The notes under the pieces were generated by a model. That model worked only from the letters and a program-made list of their open reading frames with translations, was not told the DNA's origin and did not search any database. A stretch of DNA of 64,000 nt. Source: Algorimicrobium echini. Its GTDB lineage: Bacteria > Bacteroidota > Bacteroidia > Flavobacteriales > Flavobacteriaceae. This document shows, in pieces, positions 51,876 to 60,977 of this stretch (positions are counted from its first letter, which is position 1; every line of letters starts with the position of its first letter). The position numbers and the translations under genes are program-made. The stretch is from the NCBI RefSeq assembly GCF_900115185.1, contig NZ_FOVN01000001.1:992001-1056000 (forward strand), written 5' to 3'.

Positions 51876-52167
51876 TGTTTAATTACAAAGTAATTTAGGA
51901 TTGTAGTGCCTAGGAGCCTGCTGTTGTTAGCGTATTTTTAATAGGTTATTTCTTACAGTAATTTTAAATCGTTTTTTTGTGTTAATCACTTGATTGCAAG
52001 TTGCTTATAACTTATTTGCTAAAACATCCTGTAGGACTGCATGAATACTGGTTTGTTAAAAACTTGTTGACAATGTTTATAAAAATACCTTTCAATTACA
52101 GATACAATTTTCAATATTTGTTTGTCTCATTACAATTCAAAAATATACACCTTAAAAAACGCTACTA

Positions 52168-53148
52168 ATGTCTCAACAAACAGAACCTATTCTACAAGAA
52201 AATAAAGATCGCTTTGTTATTTTTCCTATTCAACATAACGATATTTGGGAGTGGTATAAAAAATCAGAGGCGAGCTTTTGGACAGCTGAAGAAATTGATT
52301 TACACCAAGATTTAACAGACTGGAAGAGTAAATTAAATGATGATGAGCGTTATTTTATAAAACATATTTTAGCATTTTTTGCTGCTAGTGATGGTATTGT
52401 AAACGAAAACTTGGCTGAAAACTTTATTAACGAAGTGCAGTATAGTGAAGCCAAGTTCTTTTATGGTTTCCAAATTATGATGGAAAACATTCACAGCGAA
52501 ACCTATTCGTTGTTAATAGATACTTATGTTAAAGATGAAGTAGAAAAAGATCAACTTTTTAATGCTTTAGATAATTTTCCTGCTATTAAGAAAAAAGCAG
52601 ATTGGGCTTTAAAATGGATTGAGTCTCCTAGTTTTGGTGAACGATTAATTGCTTTTGCTGCTGTAGAAGGTATATTTTTTTCAGGAGCGTTTTGTTCTAT
52701 TTTTTGGCTTAAAAAACGTGGTTTGATGCCTGGTTTAACATTTTCAAACGAGCTCATTTCTCGTGATGAAGGTGTTCATTGTGATTTTGCTGTGCACTTA
52801 CACAACAAGCATTTAATTAATAAAGTGCCTAAAGCACGTATTCGTGAGATTTTAATTGATGCGCTTGACATTGAACGTGAATTTATCACTGAATCATTGC
52901 CTGCTAGTTTAATTGGTATGAACGCCAAACTCATGTCTCAATATTTAGAGTTTGTAACCGATAGACTATTAAGTGAACTGGGTTGCGAGAAAGAATACAA
53001 CACAGCCAACCCTTTTGATTTTATGGACATGATATCATTACAAGGGAAAACGAATTTCTTTGAAAAGCGTGTGTCTGAATATCAAAAAGCAGGTGTTCTT
53101 AACAAAGAAGAAGAAAAAGACAAGTTCAGTTTTGATGCTGATTTTTAA
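52168..53148 (+). CDS. nrdB: ribonucleotide reductase class I, beta subunit
   Basis: 326 residues. It houses the di-iron centre and generates the radical used by NrdA to make deoxynucleotides. Metal ligands are visible in [34 protein letters not shown] (Glu and His) and [14 protein letters not shown]. The C-terminal tail KFSFDADF is the acidic/hydrophobic type that docks on NrdA. nrdA follows after 183 nt. Confidence 0.96.
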   Translation: MSQQTEPILQENKDRFVIFPIQHNDIWEWYKKSEASFWTAEEIDLHQDLTDWKSKLNDDERYFIKHILAFFAASDGIVNENLAENFINEVQYSEAKFFYGFQIMMENIHSETYSLLIDTYVKDEVEKDQLFNALDNFPAIKKKADWALKWIESPSFGERLIAFAAVEGIFFSGAFCSIFWLKKRGLMPGLTFSNELISRDEGVHCDFAVHLHNKHLINKVPKARIREILIDALDIEREFITESLPASLIGMNAKLMSQYLEFVTDRLLSELGCEKEYNTANPFDFMDMISLQGKTNFFEKRVSEYQKAGVLNKEEEKDKFSFDADF

Positions 53149-53287
53149 ATAAAAAACCCTAGATAATAGTTAATAGCAATAAAAATCAAGTAGGTCTTCA
53201 TCTACCAGTTTTCTTGTTATACTTTTATATAAATTCAAAGTTTTAGTTTCTCTGAAATTAGAACAATCCTTTTAGCTAATTAATCCA

Positions 53288-53313
53288 TTTTCCTGTAGGT
53301 GTAACAGGGAAAA
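53288..53313 (+). promoter_or_regulatory. hairpin upstream of nrdA
   Basis: TTTTCCTGT (53288-53296) pairs with ACAGG-G-AAAA (53304-53313, one bulged G) around a 7-nt loop, ending 18 nt before the nrdA ATG. Its role is unknown; it may shape the intercistronic leader. Confidence 0.3.
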
Positions 53314-53331
53314 CCAAAAAACGTGTAAATT

Positions 53332-55812
53332 ATGTATGTATTAAAAAGAGATGGCAGAAAAGAACTCATGATGTTCGATAAAATTACGGCTAGAGTTAGA
53401 AAGCTGTGTTATGGTTTAAACGAGCTTGTTGATCCTTTAAAAGTTGCCATGCGTGTTATTGAAGGTCTTTATGATGGTGTAACCACCAGTGAACTAGATA
53501 ATTTAGCAGCTGAGATTGCTGCAACCATGACAACAGCACATCCTGATTATGCGCGTTTAGCGGCACGTATTTCCGTGTCCAATTTACACAAAAACACCAA
53601 GAAAACATTCAGTGATGTGATGCACGATTTGTATACCTACGTGAATCCAAGAACTGGAAAAGGTGCGCCTTTATTATCTGATGAAGTGTATCAAGTAATC
53701 ATGGAAAATAAAGATAAATTAGATTCAACAATTATTTATAATCGTGATTTTGGATATGATTATTTTGGATTTAAAACTCTTGAACGTTCATACTTATTAA
53801 AGCTAAATGGTAAAATAGCTGAAAGACCACAGCATATGTTAATGCGTGTATCTATCGGAATTCATTTAAACGATTTGGATGCAGCCTTGGAAACCTATGA
53901 GCTGATGTCTAAAAAATATTTTACACACGCCACACCAACACTATTTAATTCAGGGACACCAAAACCACAAATGTCTTCTTGTTTTTTATTAACCATGAAA
54001 GACGATAGTATAGATGGTATTTATGACACATTGAAACAAACCGCCAAAATATCACAATCAGCTGGAGGTATTGGTTTAGCTATTCACAACATTCGTGCAA
54101 CAGGAAGTTATATCTCAGGAACTAACGGAACATCCAACGGTATTGTTCCTATGTTAAAAGTTTTTAATGATACAGCGCGTTATGTAGATCAAGGAGGCGG
54201 AAAGCGTAAAGGCAGTTTTGCTATGTATCTGGAAACCTGGCATGCTGATATTTTCGACTTTTTGGATTTGAAGAAAAACCACGGAAAAGAAGAAATGCGT
54301 GCACGCGACTTATTTTATGCTATGTGGATTTCTGACTTATTTATGAAACGCGTTCAAGAAGATGGCAAATGGACCTTAATGTGTCCAAACGAATGTCCTG
54401 GAATGGATGAGGTTCATAGTGATGAATTTGAAGCCTTATACCTAAAATATGAAGCTGAAGGTAAAGGTAGAAAAACAATTAAAGCTCGTGAACTTTGGGA
54501 AAAAATATTAGAATCGCAAATTGAAACAGGCACACCTTACATGTTGTATAAAGATGCCGCTAACCGCAAGTCCAATCAGAAAAATTTGGGAACCATACGT
54601 TCTTCTAATTTATGCACGGAAATTATGGAGTATACCTCGCCAGATGAGGTAGCCGTTTGTAATTTAGCGTCTATTGCCTTGCCAATGTTTATTAAAAACG
54701 GCGAGTTTGATCATAAAGAACTATTTAAAATTACCAAGCGCGTTACTAAAAATTTAAATCGTGTAATTGATAGGAACTACTATCCTGTAAAAGAAGCCGA
54801 GAATTCTAATTTCCGTCATAGACCAGTTGGTTTAGGTGTTCAAGGTTTAGCAGACACATTTATAAAATTACGCATGCCTTTTACCAGTGATGAGGCTAAA
54901 AAGTTAAATCAAGAAATTTTTGAAACACTTTATTTTGCAGCTGTTACGGCAAGTATGGAGGAAGCTATGGCTGATGGTCCATACCAAACGTATGAAGGTT
55001 CGCCAATGAGTCAAGGTGAATTCCAGCACAACCTTTGGGGTATAAAAGACAACGAATTAAGTGGTCGTTGGGACTGGGAAAAACTGCGTAAAGAGGTAAA
55101 GAAACATGGTGTTAGAAACTCGTTATTAGTTGCGCCAATGCCAACAGCAAGTACTTCACAGATTTTGGGCAATAATGAATGTTTCGAGCCTTATACGTCC
55201 AATATTTATACACGTCGTGTGTTATCGGGAGAATTTATTGTTGTTAACAAACATTTATTGGAGGATTTAGTAGAACTAGGCCTCTGGAACGAAAGCCTAA
55301 AACAGGATATTATGAGAGCTAATGGTTCCGTTCAAGGAATTGAAGGTATACCGCAGGATATTAAGGAGCTTTATAAAACGGTTTGGGAATTAAGCATGAA
55401 AGACATTATAGATATGTCGCGTCATAGAGGTTACTTTATAGACCAATCGCAATCTTTAAACTTGTTTATGGAAGGTGCAACCATGGCGAAGTTAACATCC
55501 ATGCATTTCTACGCTTGGAAAAGCGGCTTAAAAACAGGTATGTACTATTTAAGAACGAAGAGTGCTGTAGATGCTATTAAGTTTACATTAGATACCAAGA
55601 AAAAAGAAGAGCCTGTGGCTGAAATTGTAGAGGTGATTGACAATGGGAGCATGGTAGAACAGCAAAAGCAGCAAGCCGCAAAAACAGCCGCTAAATTTGC
55701 TCAAAAACAATCTGCAGAAGAAGTAGAACCTATGACTGCAGAAGAAATGAAAGCCCTTATTGCCCAAGCAAAAGAAGCAGAAGGTGATGATTGTTTGATG
55801 TGTGGGTCTTAA
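53332..55812 (+). CDS. nrdA: ribonucleotide reductase class I, alpha subunit
   Basis: 826 residues. It reduces ribonucleoside diphosphates. An N-terminal ATP-cone (about 1-90, [23 protein letters not shown]) allows dATP feedback. The catalytic core has SSCFLLTM (first redox Cys), [11 protein letters not shown] and the [10 protein letters not shown] region, plus the Tyr-pair helix [19 protein letters not shown]. The C-terminal CLMCGS carries the Cys pair that is re-reduced by thioredoxin. A Lys/Gln/Glu-rich linker precedes it. It forms an operon with nrdB and ends at a 15-bp terminator. Confidence 0.97.
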   Translation: MYVLKRDGRKELMMFDKITARVRKLCYGLNELVDPLKVAMRVIEGLYDGVTTSELDNLAAEIAATMTTAHPDYARLAARISVSNLHKNTKKTFSDVMHDLYTYVNPRTGKGAPLLSDEVYQVIMENKDKLDSTIIYNRDFGYDYFGFKTLERSYLLKLNGKIAERPQHMLMRVSIGIHLNDLDAALETYELMSKKYFTHATPTLFNSGTPKPQMSSCFLLTMKDDSIDGIYDTLKQTAKISQSAGGIGLAIHNIRATGSYISGTNGTSNGIVPMLKVFNDTARYVDQGGGKRKGSFAMYLETWHADIFDFLDLKKNHGKEEMRARDLFYAMWISDLFMKRVQEDGKWTLMCPNECPGMDEVHSDEFEALYLKYEAEGKGRKTIKARELWEKILESQIETGTPYMLYKDAANRKSNQKNLGTIRSSNLCTEIMEYTSPDEVAVCNLASIALPMFIKNGEFDHKELFKITKRVTKNLNRVIDRNYYPVKEAENSNFRHRPVGLGVQGLADTFIKLRMPFTSDEAKKLNQEIFETLYFAAVTASMEEAMADGPYQTYEGSPMSQGEFQHNLWGIKDNELSGRWDWEKLRKEVKKHGVRNSLLVAPMPTASTSQILGNNECFEPYTSNIYTRRVLSGEFIVVNKHLLEDLVELGLWNESLKQDIMRANGSVQGIEGIPQDIKELYKTVWELSMKDIIDMSRHRGYFIDQSQSLNLFMEGATMAKLTSMHFYAWKSGLKTGMYYLRTKSAVDAIKFTLDTKKKEEPVAEIVEVIDNGSMVEQQKQQAAKTAAKFAQKQSAEEVEPMTAEEMKALIAQAKEAEGDDCLMCGS

Positions 55813-55834
55813 ACTAAAATAAACTTGTGAATGT

Positions 55835-55876
55835 AAATAGGTTTCAACCATTATACTTGGTTGAAACCTATTTTGT
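55835..55876 (+). terminator. terminator of nrdBA
   Basis: AAATAGGTTTCAACC (55835-55849) is perfectly complementary to GGTTGAAACCTATTT (55859-55873), with a 9-nt loop. It is one of the longest perfect stems in the window. Confidence 0.8.
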
Positions 55877-55922
55877 TAATATGATTTTTAGACTGTATTT
55901 TAGTTATACACTATTTTAAAAA

Positions 55923-56459
55923 ATGGATAAAAGAATCATTACGGAGTATAATTTAAATCTTATCCAGAAAATACATGTGTCCATAATTTTAGGAATAGGT
56001 TTTTCTATATTCTTTCTAATCAAAAACTCTCTACTTACAGATTTTAATGATTCCTTACTTTTTTTGCTTTTAACAATTTTTATAATCGGAATGGTTTCCT
56101 TGGTTATGTCAAGACTAGGGTTATTAGTTCGTGATAATAGTCTTTATAGAGCATATTTTGTTTTGGGTCTCTTGATTTATAAACAGAATATTGATTTAAA
56201 AAATAAGCACATAGTTTCAATCTTAAAATTAAAAAGAGCTAATGGCATGCCTACAGTTGGATTAGCATCTCCTCAAGGAGTTGATAGTTTTTATAAATTT
56301 TTTGTTTACCTGTTGGATAAATCGCATACTGAAAAAACTGAATTAATTGGCGTAAAAAAATTCCAAAATGCGGAACGTATCGTTGCCTTTTTACAAGAAC
56401 ACTTAAGCTTTGATTACGAATTGTACAGTCCGAACTTTGATTTAAGAAACAAAAAATAA
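55923..56459 (+). CDS. hypothetical two-helix membrane protein
   Basis: 178 residues with two membrane helices (about 20-36 and 42-68) and a cytoplasmic C-terminal part of about 110 residues with a possible alpha/beta fold (LIYKQNIDLKNKHIVSILKLKR, ending FDYELYSPNFDLRNKK). No family recognised. It has an ordinary base composition for this genome and a terminator after it, shared with the convergent phosphate transporter gene. Confidence 0.65.
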   Translation: MDKRIITEYNLNLIQKIHVSIILGIGFSIFFLIKNSLLTDFNDSLLFLLLTIFIIGMVSLVMSRLGLLVRDNSLYRAYFVLGLLIYKQNIDLKNKHIVSILKLKRANGMPTVGLASPQGVDSFYKFFVYLLDKSHTEKTELIGVKKFQNAERIVAFLQEHLSFDYELYSPNFDLRNKK

Positions 56460-56521
56460 ACCGGTTATTAAAAACAAGTAGTTTAGTTATAAACCAAAAG
56501 AAATTGTTACAAATACAAACC

Positions 56522-56551
56522 AAAAAAGCATCTCAATCGAGATGCTTTTTG
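56522..56551. terminator. bidirectional terminator before the phosphate transporter gene
   Basis: GCATCTC and GAGATGC pair around AATC, with A-run and T-run flanks. It serves the convergent hypothetical and pit genes. Confidence 0.85.
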
Positions 56552-56573
56552 ATATACAGAATGTAACTATATA

Positions 56574-58874
56574 TTAATCTTCAGCTTCTGTAACTTTAGC
56601 AGGTTCCACTGAACTATCATGTGCATTATGGTATTCTTCTAACAGATTCATTGTAGCATTCAATAAATCCTTCGTTTCTAATAAAACACTGAAATACAAC
56701 GTCGTGTTTTTCGGACTAGATTCTTCCGTTCTAGTACGTTCCACTTGTTTCTGGATTTTATGGGTTACCATATCCATAATCTCTTTCTTTCTACCTAAAA
56801 TAACACCTATTTCTTCAAAAGAACGGGTATCAAAAGCGGCTTTAATGTTTTGAAATAAACGTTCAAAACGGTCGTCAACTTCTTTCAGTTCTTTAATTTG
56901 ACTGAATTTCAATTTCTTGTGGTTGTTGTTAACGTGCTTATGGCTTATTTTAGATATGTATTCTAAAGATTGTGTAATATCTTGTAAATATCCTAAAACA
57001 TTAATGTAGAAGTTACTAGCTGCAACACTGGATTCGTCTAAATTTTTAATGAAGTAAAAAATATTGTCTCGTAATTCATCAATTTCGTCAGATAATTTCA
57101 CAACCTGTTTTTTATTCTTCTTTAGTAAGGATAAATCTTGTTTTGCTAATCCATTAATGGCATTGGTGTAAATTCGGTTTCCACGTTTAATAACGTTAGC
57201 AATATTATTTGTGCTTTCATGAATAACACCTTGAATAGAGCTGCTTTCAGCACGTGTTAAACTGTCTTCGGCTTTTAGTTCTTTCGATTTTTTGTTGTGC
57301 GAAATATAATTTCTCACTAATAAAATAGTTGCTAACAACAATAAAACAGGAACCATAATAGAAACATTCCAATTTAATAAGTATGCTATAATTGCCGCTG
57401 CAATAAAAGCTATGAAGGCCGTAAAAAACCATCCTCCAATTACGTTTAAAACACCAGCTACGCGATATACAGCACTTTCTGCTCCCCATGCACGATCTGC
57501 TAATGAAGTACCCATAGCAACCATAAAAGTAACATAGGTTGTAGAAAGTGGTAATTTCATAGAGGTAGCAATGGAAATTAATACGGCAGCAACCATTAGG
57601 TTTACAGCTGCACGTACCAAATCGAATGCTGGAAGTTCGTAGGTTTTATCTTTTTTTAGTTTTAAAACTGGTGTTTCAAATTGCTTATCAATTTTTGCTT
57701 GCCAAGATTCCGGTAAAATATAAGATGACATTTGTGATGCCAATACAGCAACACGTACAAAACCACGTGATAAAAAATTAGGCTGAAAACGTTCCTTGGT
57801 TTCGCTTTGGCTCGATAAATCTAATGATGTTTTAACAACAGCTTTAGCTTTACTTGAAAACCAAAGAGTTGCAACCATAATTAAACCAGCTCCTACTAAT
57901 AAATAGGTTGGTGTGGCTACTTTATCTGCTAAAAACCCCATACTGAATACATCTGCAGAAACACCAGAATCTACCCAAGTAGAATAAGATAACCAGCCTG
58001 CAATTGGTACACCAATAAAGTTTACTAAATCGTTTCCAGCAAAAGCCAATGCTAAAGCAAATGTTCCTACTAATATTATAAGCTTGTAGATATTTACTTT
58101 AAATACGGTCATTAAAAGTAGGGAAAGTAAGGTCCAAAAAATCAGACTTATTAATACAACAAGTCCTACTTGATCAGCAAGTAAATCATTAATGCTATTT
58201 CCGTTTAATATAGTTAGTGCTGAATCACCAAATGCCATTCCTTTTAAACCTTTAATAAAAATAAAATAGGTAAGAGATGTTAGTGCAATACCACCAAATA
58301 AGGCACCTACCCAACTTGCTTTTTTCTCAAAATTATTGGAAAGCAATAGTCTAGAAACCCATTGAACAAATGCACCTACGGAAAAAGCAACGACGACCGA
58401 GAGGAGAATTCCAAAAATAATTTCGGCGGCTTTTGAGGTGTTAATATAATTTATAAGATCACTAAAACTACCACCATCATGACCAATTTTAATTAAAGAA
58501 ATCGCTACAGAAGCACCCAATAACTCAAATACTATGGAAACCGTTGTAGATGTTGGCATTCCAACAGAATTAAAAAAGTCTAATAGTAAGATGTCTGTAA
58601 TCATGACAGCCATGAAAATAATCATGATTTCACTAAACATAAATTCATGCGGATTGAAAATACCTTTTCGGGCGACTTCCATCATGCCACTTGAAAATAC
58701 AGCTCCAACAGCAACACCAACACTAGCAACAATCATGATTGTTTTAAATGAAATAGCTTTTGAACCGATAGCTGAATTCAAGAAGTTAACAGCATCATTA
58801 CTAACACCAACAACCAAATCAGCTATTGCTAAAACGGCCAAGGCAACAATCATTAATAAGTATATATTATCCAT
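56574..58874 (-). CDS. PiT-family inorganic phosphate transporter with C-terminal PhoU-like domain
   Basis: 766 residues, much longer than E. coli PitA (499). The two PHO4 halves carry the signatures GVSNDAVNFLNSAIGSKA (about 23-40) and LPLSTTYVTFMVAMGTSLADRAWG (about 440-465), in about ten to twelve membrane helices. The last 200 residues (about 560-750) form a helical DUF47/PhoU-like domain (NIANVIKRGNRIYTNAINGLAKQDL). PiT carriers import metal-phosphate or sodium-phosphate, and the fused domain may regulate transport. A near-consensus -7 element (GATATTTG) precedes it, and a palindrome shared with the TonB-receptor promoter lies above that. Confidence 0.92.
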   Translation of the reverse strand: MDNIYLLMIVALAVLAIADLVVGVSNDAVNFLNSAIGSKAISFKTIMIVASVGVAVGAVFSSGMMEVARKGIFNPHEFMFSEIMIIFMAVMITDILLLDFFNSVGMPTSTTVSIVFELLGASVAISLIKIGHDGGSFSDLINYINTSKAAEIIFGILLSVVVAFSVGAFVQWVSRLLLSNNFEKKASWVGALFGGIALTSLTYFIFIKGLKGMAFGDSALTILNGNSINDLLADQVGLVVLISLIFWTLLSLLLMTVFKVNIYKLIILVGTFALALAFAGNDLVNFIGVPIAGWLSYSTWVDSGVSADVFSMGFLADKVATPTYLLVGAGLIMVATLWFSSKAKAVVKTSLDLSSQSETKERFQPNFLSRGFVRVAVLASQMSSYILPESWQAKIDKQFETPVLKLKKDKTYELPAFDLVRAAVNLMVAAVLISIATSMKLPLSTTYVTFMVAMGTSLADRAWGAESAVYRVAGVLNVIGGWFFTAFIAFIAAAIIAYLLNWNVSIMVPVLLLLATILLVRNYISHNKKSKELKAEDSLTRAESSSIQGVIHESTNNIANVIKRGNRIYTNAINGLAKQDLSLLKKNKKQVVKLSDEIDELRDNIFYFIKNLDESSVAASNFYINVLGYLQDITQSLEYISKISHKHVNNNHKKLKFSQIKELKEVDDRFERLFQNIKAAFDTRSFEEIGVILGRKKEIMDMVTHKIQKQVERTRTEESSPKNTTLYFSVLLETKDLLNATMNLLEEYHNAHDSSVEPAKVTEAED

Positions 58875-58925
58875 TATTTTGCTTTAAAATAGTTTGCAAA
58901 TATCCGTAGTGTTTAGAATTGTAAT

Positions 58926-58939
58926 GTTACCTTAAGGTT
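58926..58939. promoter_or_regulatory. 14-bp near-palindrome shared with the TonB-receptor promoter
   Basis: GTTACCTTAAGGTT, with the perfect core ACCTTAAGGT, about 25-40 bp upstream of the predicted pit -7 element. The sequence at 63880-63893 matches it at 12 of 14 positions in the same orientation. Confidence 0.5.
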
Positions 58940-59016
58940 ATTTTTTAAAGGTATCATTTCTTTTTAAAGTTCGTTAATTTGTTTGTTAAAATGAAATAAA
59001 CCTTTAAAGTTTGTAA

Positions 59017-59044
59017 ACAAAAAAGCTGCCTTGGCCAAAGGCAG
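59017..59044 (-). terminator. orphan minus-strand terminator upstream of pit
   Basis: GCTGCCTT and AAGGCAGC stem around GGCCA. On the minus strand it is followed by six T. No annotated gene precedes it on that strand; pit starts 142 nt further on. Confidence 0.75.
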
Positions 59045-59240
59045 CCCCAAGAATTCATGATAATATAGTCGACAAAAACTAGTAGATTATATGAAATATT
59101 ACTTGTTTGTCTTAAGACGTTGTAAATATCCCAATCACTTATAAATCCAATGTAAGCGCTGTGTTAAGTAATTATTAACCTTCTTTACTTGAAATTGTAT
59201 AAATATAAGTATCTAAAAAACAGATAGTTAAATATTTAAT

Positions 59241-59284
59241 GTTAAATTAATGTTATGTGAATGTTGAATTATAGTTAATTAATG
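59241..59284 (+). promoter_or_regulatory. phased 11-bp direct-repeat array in front of the YwqK-like gene
   Basis: Four consecutive 11-nt units resembling GTTAAATTAAT start at 59241, 59252, 59263 and 59274; a weaker copy starts at 59227. The array ends 2 nt before a near-consensus -7 element (TATATTTA, 59287-59294). The period and place match PhoB/OmpR-type activator boxes. Confidence 0.5.
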
Positions 59285-59324
59285 ATTATATTTATACATT
59301 AATAATTCAAAAAAACCCATAATT

Positions 59325-59678
59325 ATGAAGAACCTAGTATTTATTTTCACCTTTTTAATTACTGTGGTCTCTTTTGCACAACAAGAGAGAGATTTAAAAC
59401 TTAACAATGACACAAATGTTATTGATGTAACCTACTATCATGACAATGGAGAGGTAAGCCAAACGGGCTCCTATACTCTAGATGGAAAGCTACAAGGAAC
59501 ATGGTTGAGTTTTAATACAGCAGGTGAAAAAATTGTTTCTGCGAATTATGATAATGGGAAGAAAGTCGGCAAATGGTTTTACTGGTCTAGTAAAACGTTA
59601 AAAGAAGTAGATTATAATAATAACGCCATTGCAAGTGTTAGTGAGTGGAGTAAATCCAACATTGTTCAACGCGATTAA
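59325..59678 (+). CDS. secreted YwqK/MORN-repeat-like protein
   Basis: 117 residues. A signal peptide (LVFIFTFLITVVSFAQ) precedes three MORN-like strands: VTYYHDNGEVSQTGSYTLDGKLQGTW, FNTAGEKIVSANYDNGKKVGKWFYWS and KTLKEVDYNN. The family includes YwqK-type antitoxins, but no toxin gene is adjacent, so a toxin-antitoxin role is unlikely. Similar small secreted proteins are common in Flavobacteriaceae with unknown function. Its promoter carries a phased repeat array. Confidence 0.78.
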   Translation: MKNLVFIFTFLITVVSFAQQERDLKLNNDTNVIDVTYYHDNGEVSQTGSYTLDGKLQGTWLSFNTAGEKIVSANYDNGKKVGKWFYWSSKTLKEVDYNNNAIASVSEWSKSNIVQRD

Positions 59679-59691
59679 GCAGTGATGTGAT

Positions 59692-59726
59692 AAAAAAAAG
59701 CCTCGTTTTTACGAGGCTTTTTTTTT
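59692..59726. terminator. bidirectional terminator after the YwqK-like gene
   Basis: GCCTCGT and ACGAGGC pair around TTTT, with eight A before and nine T after. It also ends the convergent lipoprotein operon. Confidence 0.88.
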
Positions 59727-59745
59727 AACAATTTTTTATTTCCTA

Positions 59746-60936
59746 TTATTCAACAGTCCAAGATGCACCCCAAGTTGCATAATCTGTTCCAGTTCCGTTT
59801 CCAACACCAGTTAAAAAGTCAGCTTCTGTAAACATAACTTCAGTATCGTTTTTAACGGATAAAGTTACATCAGTAAACGTAACGTTTGTAACCTGTAGAT
59901 CGTCACTTAAAACGCCATTTCCTGTAGGGTTGTCACCTAAATCACCATCTAAATCAAAACCTTCGCCATATCCTTGAATAAGAACATTGTTAAAAATACC
60001 TTGAGTTCCAGCTCTTAAACGAATGGCTTCACTATCAGGATCTGTTGCAGTTCCCAACCCAATTATGGTTAGGTTTGTAACAGTTGGTTTTGAAAAATAG
60101 CCACCTTCATTACTAAAGTCTGTGTTGTAACCATCGGCTTCAATGCCTTTGTCATGGTCAACACCATGTTGAACATAAGCATTTGTAATTGTACCAGTGT
60201 AGCCTTCTGTCCAATCTATGGAATCATCTTGTGCATTAATAACAGAAACATAACTGACATTTACAGTTCCTCCAAAAAACTCAATGCCATCATCTTTGCC
60301 CTCAAAAGCTTGAATGTACTCTACAACTGTTTCATTTCCTACACCGTAAAATGAAAAGCCGTTATTTTCAGATTGACCATCAGCAGCACCCCCTGAATAC
60401 TCAACACGAACATAGCGAATAGTACCAGAAGAGTCATCGGTTAAATTGCCACCGTAAGGCAAGCTTGCAATTTCAGATGTTGATGTACCAGTGCCTGAAA
60501 CAGAGTTAATTGGTGCTTTCCCTAATATAATTATTCCACCCCAATCTCCTGCTGCTGGTGCAGGTGCATTTGAAGTCATTACAATTGGATTTGAAGCTGT
60601 ACCTGTTGCTACAATTTTTGCTCCTTGCGATATGGCTATATAAACATCAGCTCCTGTAGCTTCAGCATAAATGGTTACACCTTCATTAATAATTAAATTT
60701 GTTCCTGAAGCCATAATAACAGGACCATTAATGATGTAACATCTATTAGCCTCTAATTCTAAATCAGACGTGTATTCAGCAGCTGGAATAGCTATGCAAG
60801 AATCGTCTGTGTTACCACCACCATTGTTGTTTACAACACTACTATTGTCATTAATAATAATATCTGCAGTATCATCTGATGAGCACGAGAAAAGCATGGA
60901 TACGATTGCTAATCCTAAAATTAAATTATTTTTCAT
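59746..60936 (-). CDS. beta-helix surface lipoprotein
   Basis: 396 residues. A lipoprotein signal ends at the Cys of MLFSCSSDD. After an Asn/Gly-rich linker the protein is a right-handed parallel beta-helix, seen in repeated strand-turn units such as LIINEGVTIYAEATG, GTIRYVRVEYSGG, TVVEYIQAFEGKDDGIEFFGG, VNVSYVSVINAQDDSIDWTEG and LTIIGLGTATDPDSEAIRLRAG. Repeated Asp-rich turns (KDDGIEF, QDDSIDW, DKGIEADG) could bind Ca2+. Beta-helix lipoproteins often bind or cleave polysaccharide, but no catalytic motif was identified. It is 41 nt downstream of a TonB receptor gene, so they are likely one operon. Confidence 0.8.
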   Translation of the reverse strand: MKNNLILGLAIVSMLFSCSSDDTADIIINDNSSVVNNNGGGNTDDSCIAIPAAEYTSDLELEANRCYIINGPVIMASGTNLIINEGVTIYAEATGADVYIAISQGAKIVATGTASNPIVMTSNAPAPAAGDWGGIIILGKAPINSVSGTGTSTSEIASLPYGGNLTDDSSGTIRYVRVEYSGGAADGQSENNGFSFYGVGNETVVEYIQAFEGKDDGIEFFGGTVNVSYVSVINAQDDSIDWTEGYTGTITNAYVQHGVDHDKGIEADGYNTDFSNEGGYFSKPTVTNLTIIGLGTATDPDSEAIRLRAGTQGIFNNVLIQGYGEGFDLDGDLGDNPTGNGVLSDDLQVTNVTFTDVTLSVKNDTEVMFTEADFLTGVGNGTGTDYATWGASWTVE

Positions 60937-60977
60937 TGTTTTTTTGTTTAATTAATTTTCTATTGTTAAAGTGATTA

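Larger units (their letters stand above)
51541..52167. other. 627-nt region between the LytTR regulator and nrdB
   Basis: It holds the LytTR promoter, a 42-codon plus-strand ORF with a terminator, and a second terminator (all listed). From 51878 to 52167 I see only the nrdB leader: AT-rich, with a weak ACTTG-N4-CAAGT dyad near 51991-52004 and no convincing NrdR box. Confidence 0.4.
58875..59324. other. 450-nt regulatory region between pit and the YwqK-like gene
   Basis: It contains the shared palindrome (58926-58939), an orphan minus-strand terminator (59017-59044), and a phased direct-repeat array (59241-59284), all listed. There is no credible ORF on either strand. Confidence 0.5.

Noticed and set aside
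51878-52167. NrdR boxes or a structured RNA (6S/SRP) upstream of nrdB
   Set aside because: I saw neither paired NrdR-like boxes nor the conserved SRP RNA GGAAG-type loop; only weak dyads.
59325-59678. Possible toxin-antitoxin locus (YwqK-like)
   Set aside because: The product has a signal peptide and MORN-like repeats, and no toxin gene lies next to it.
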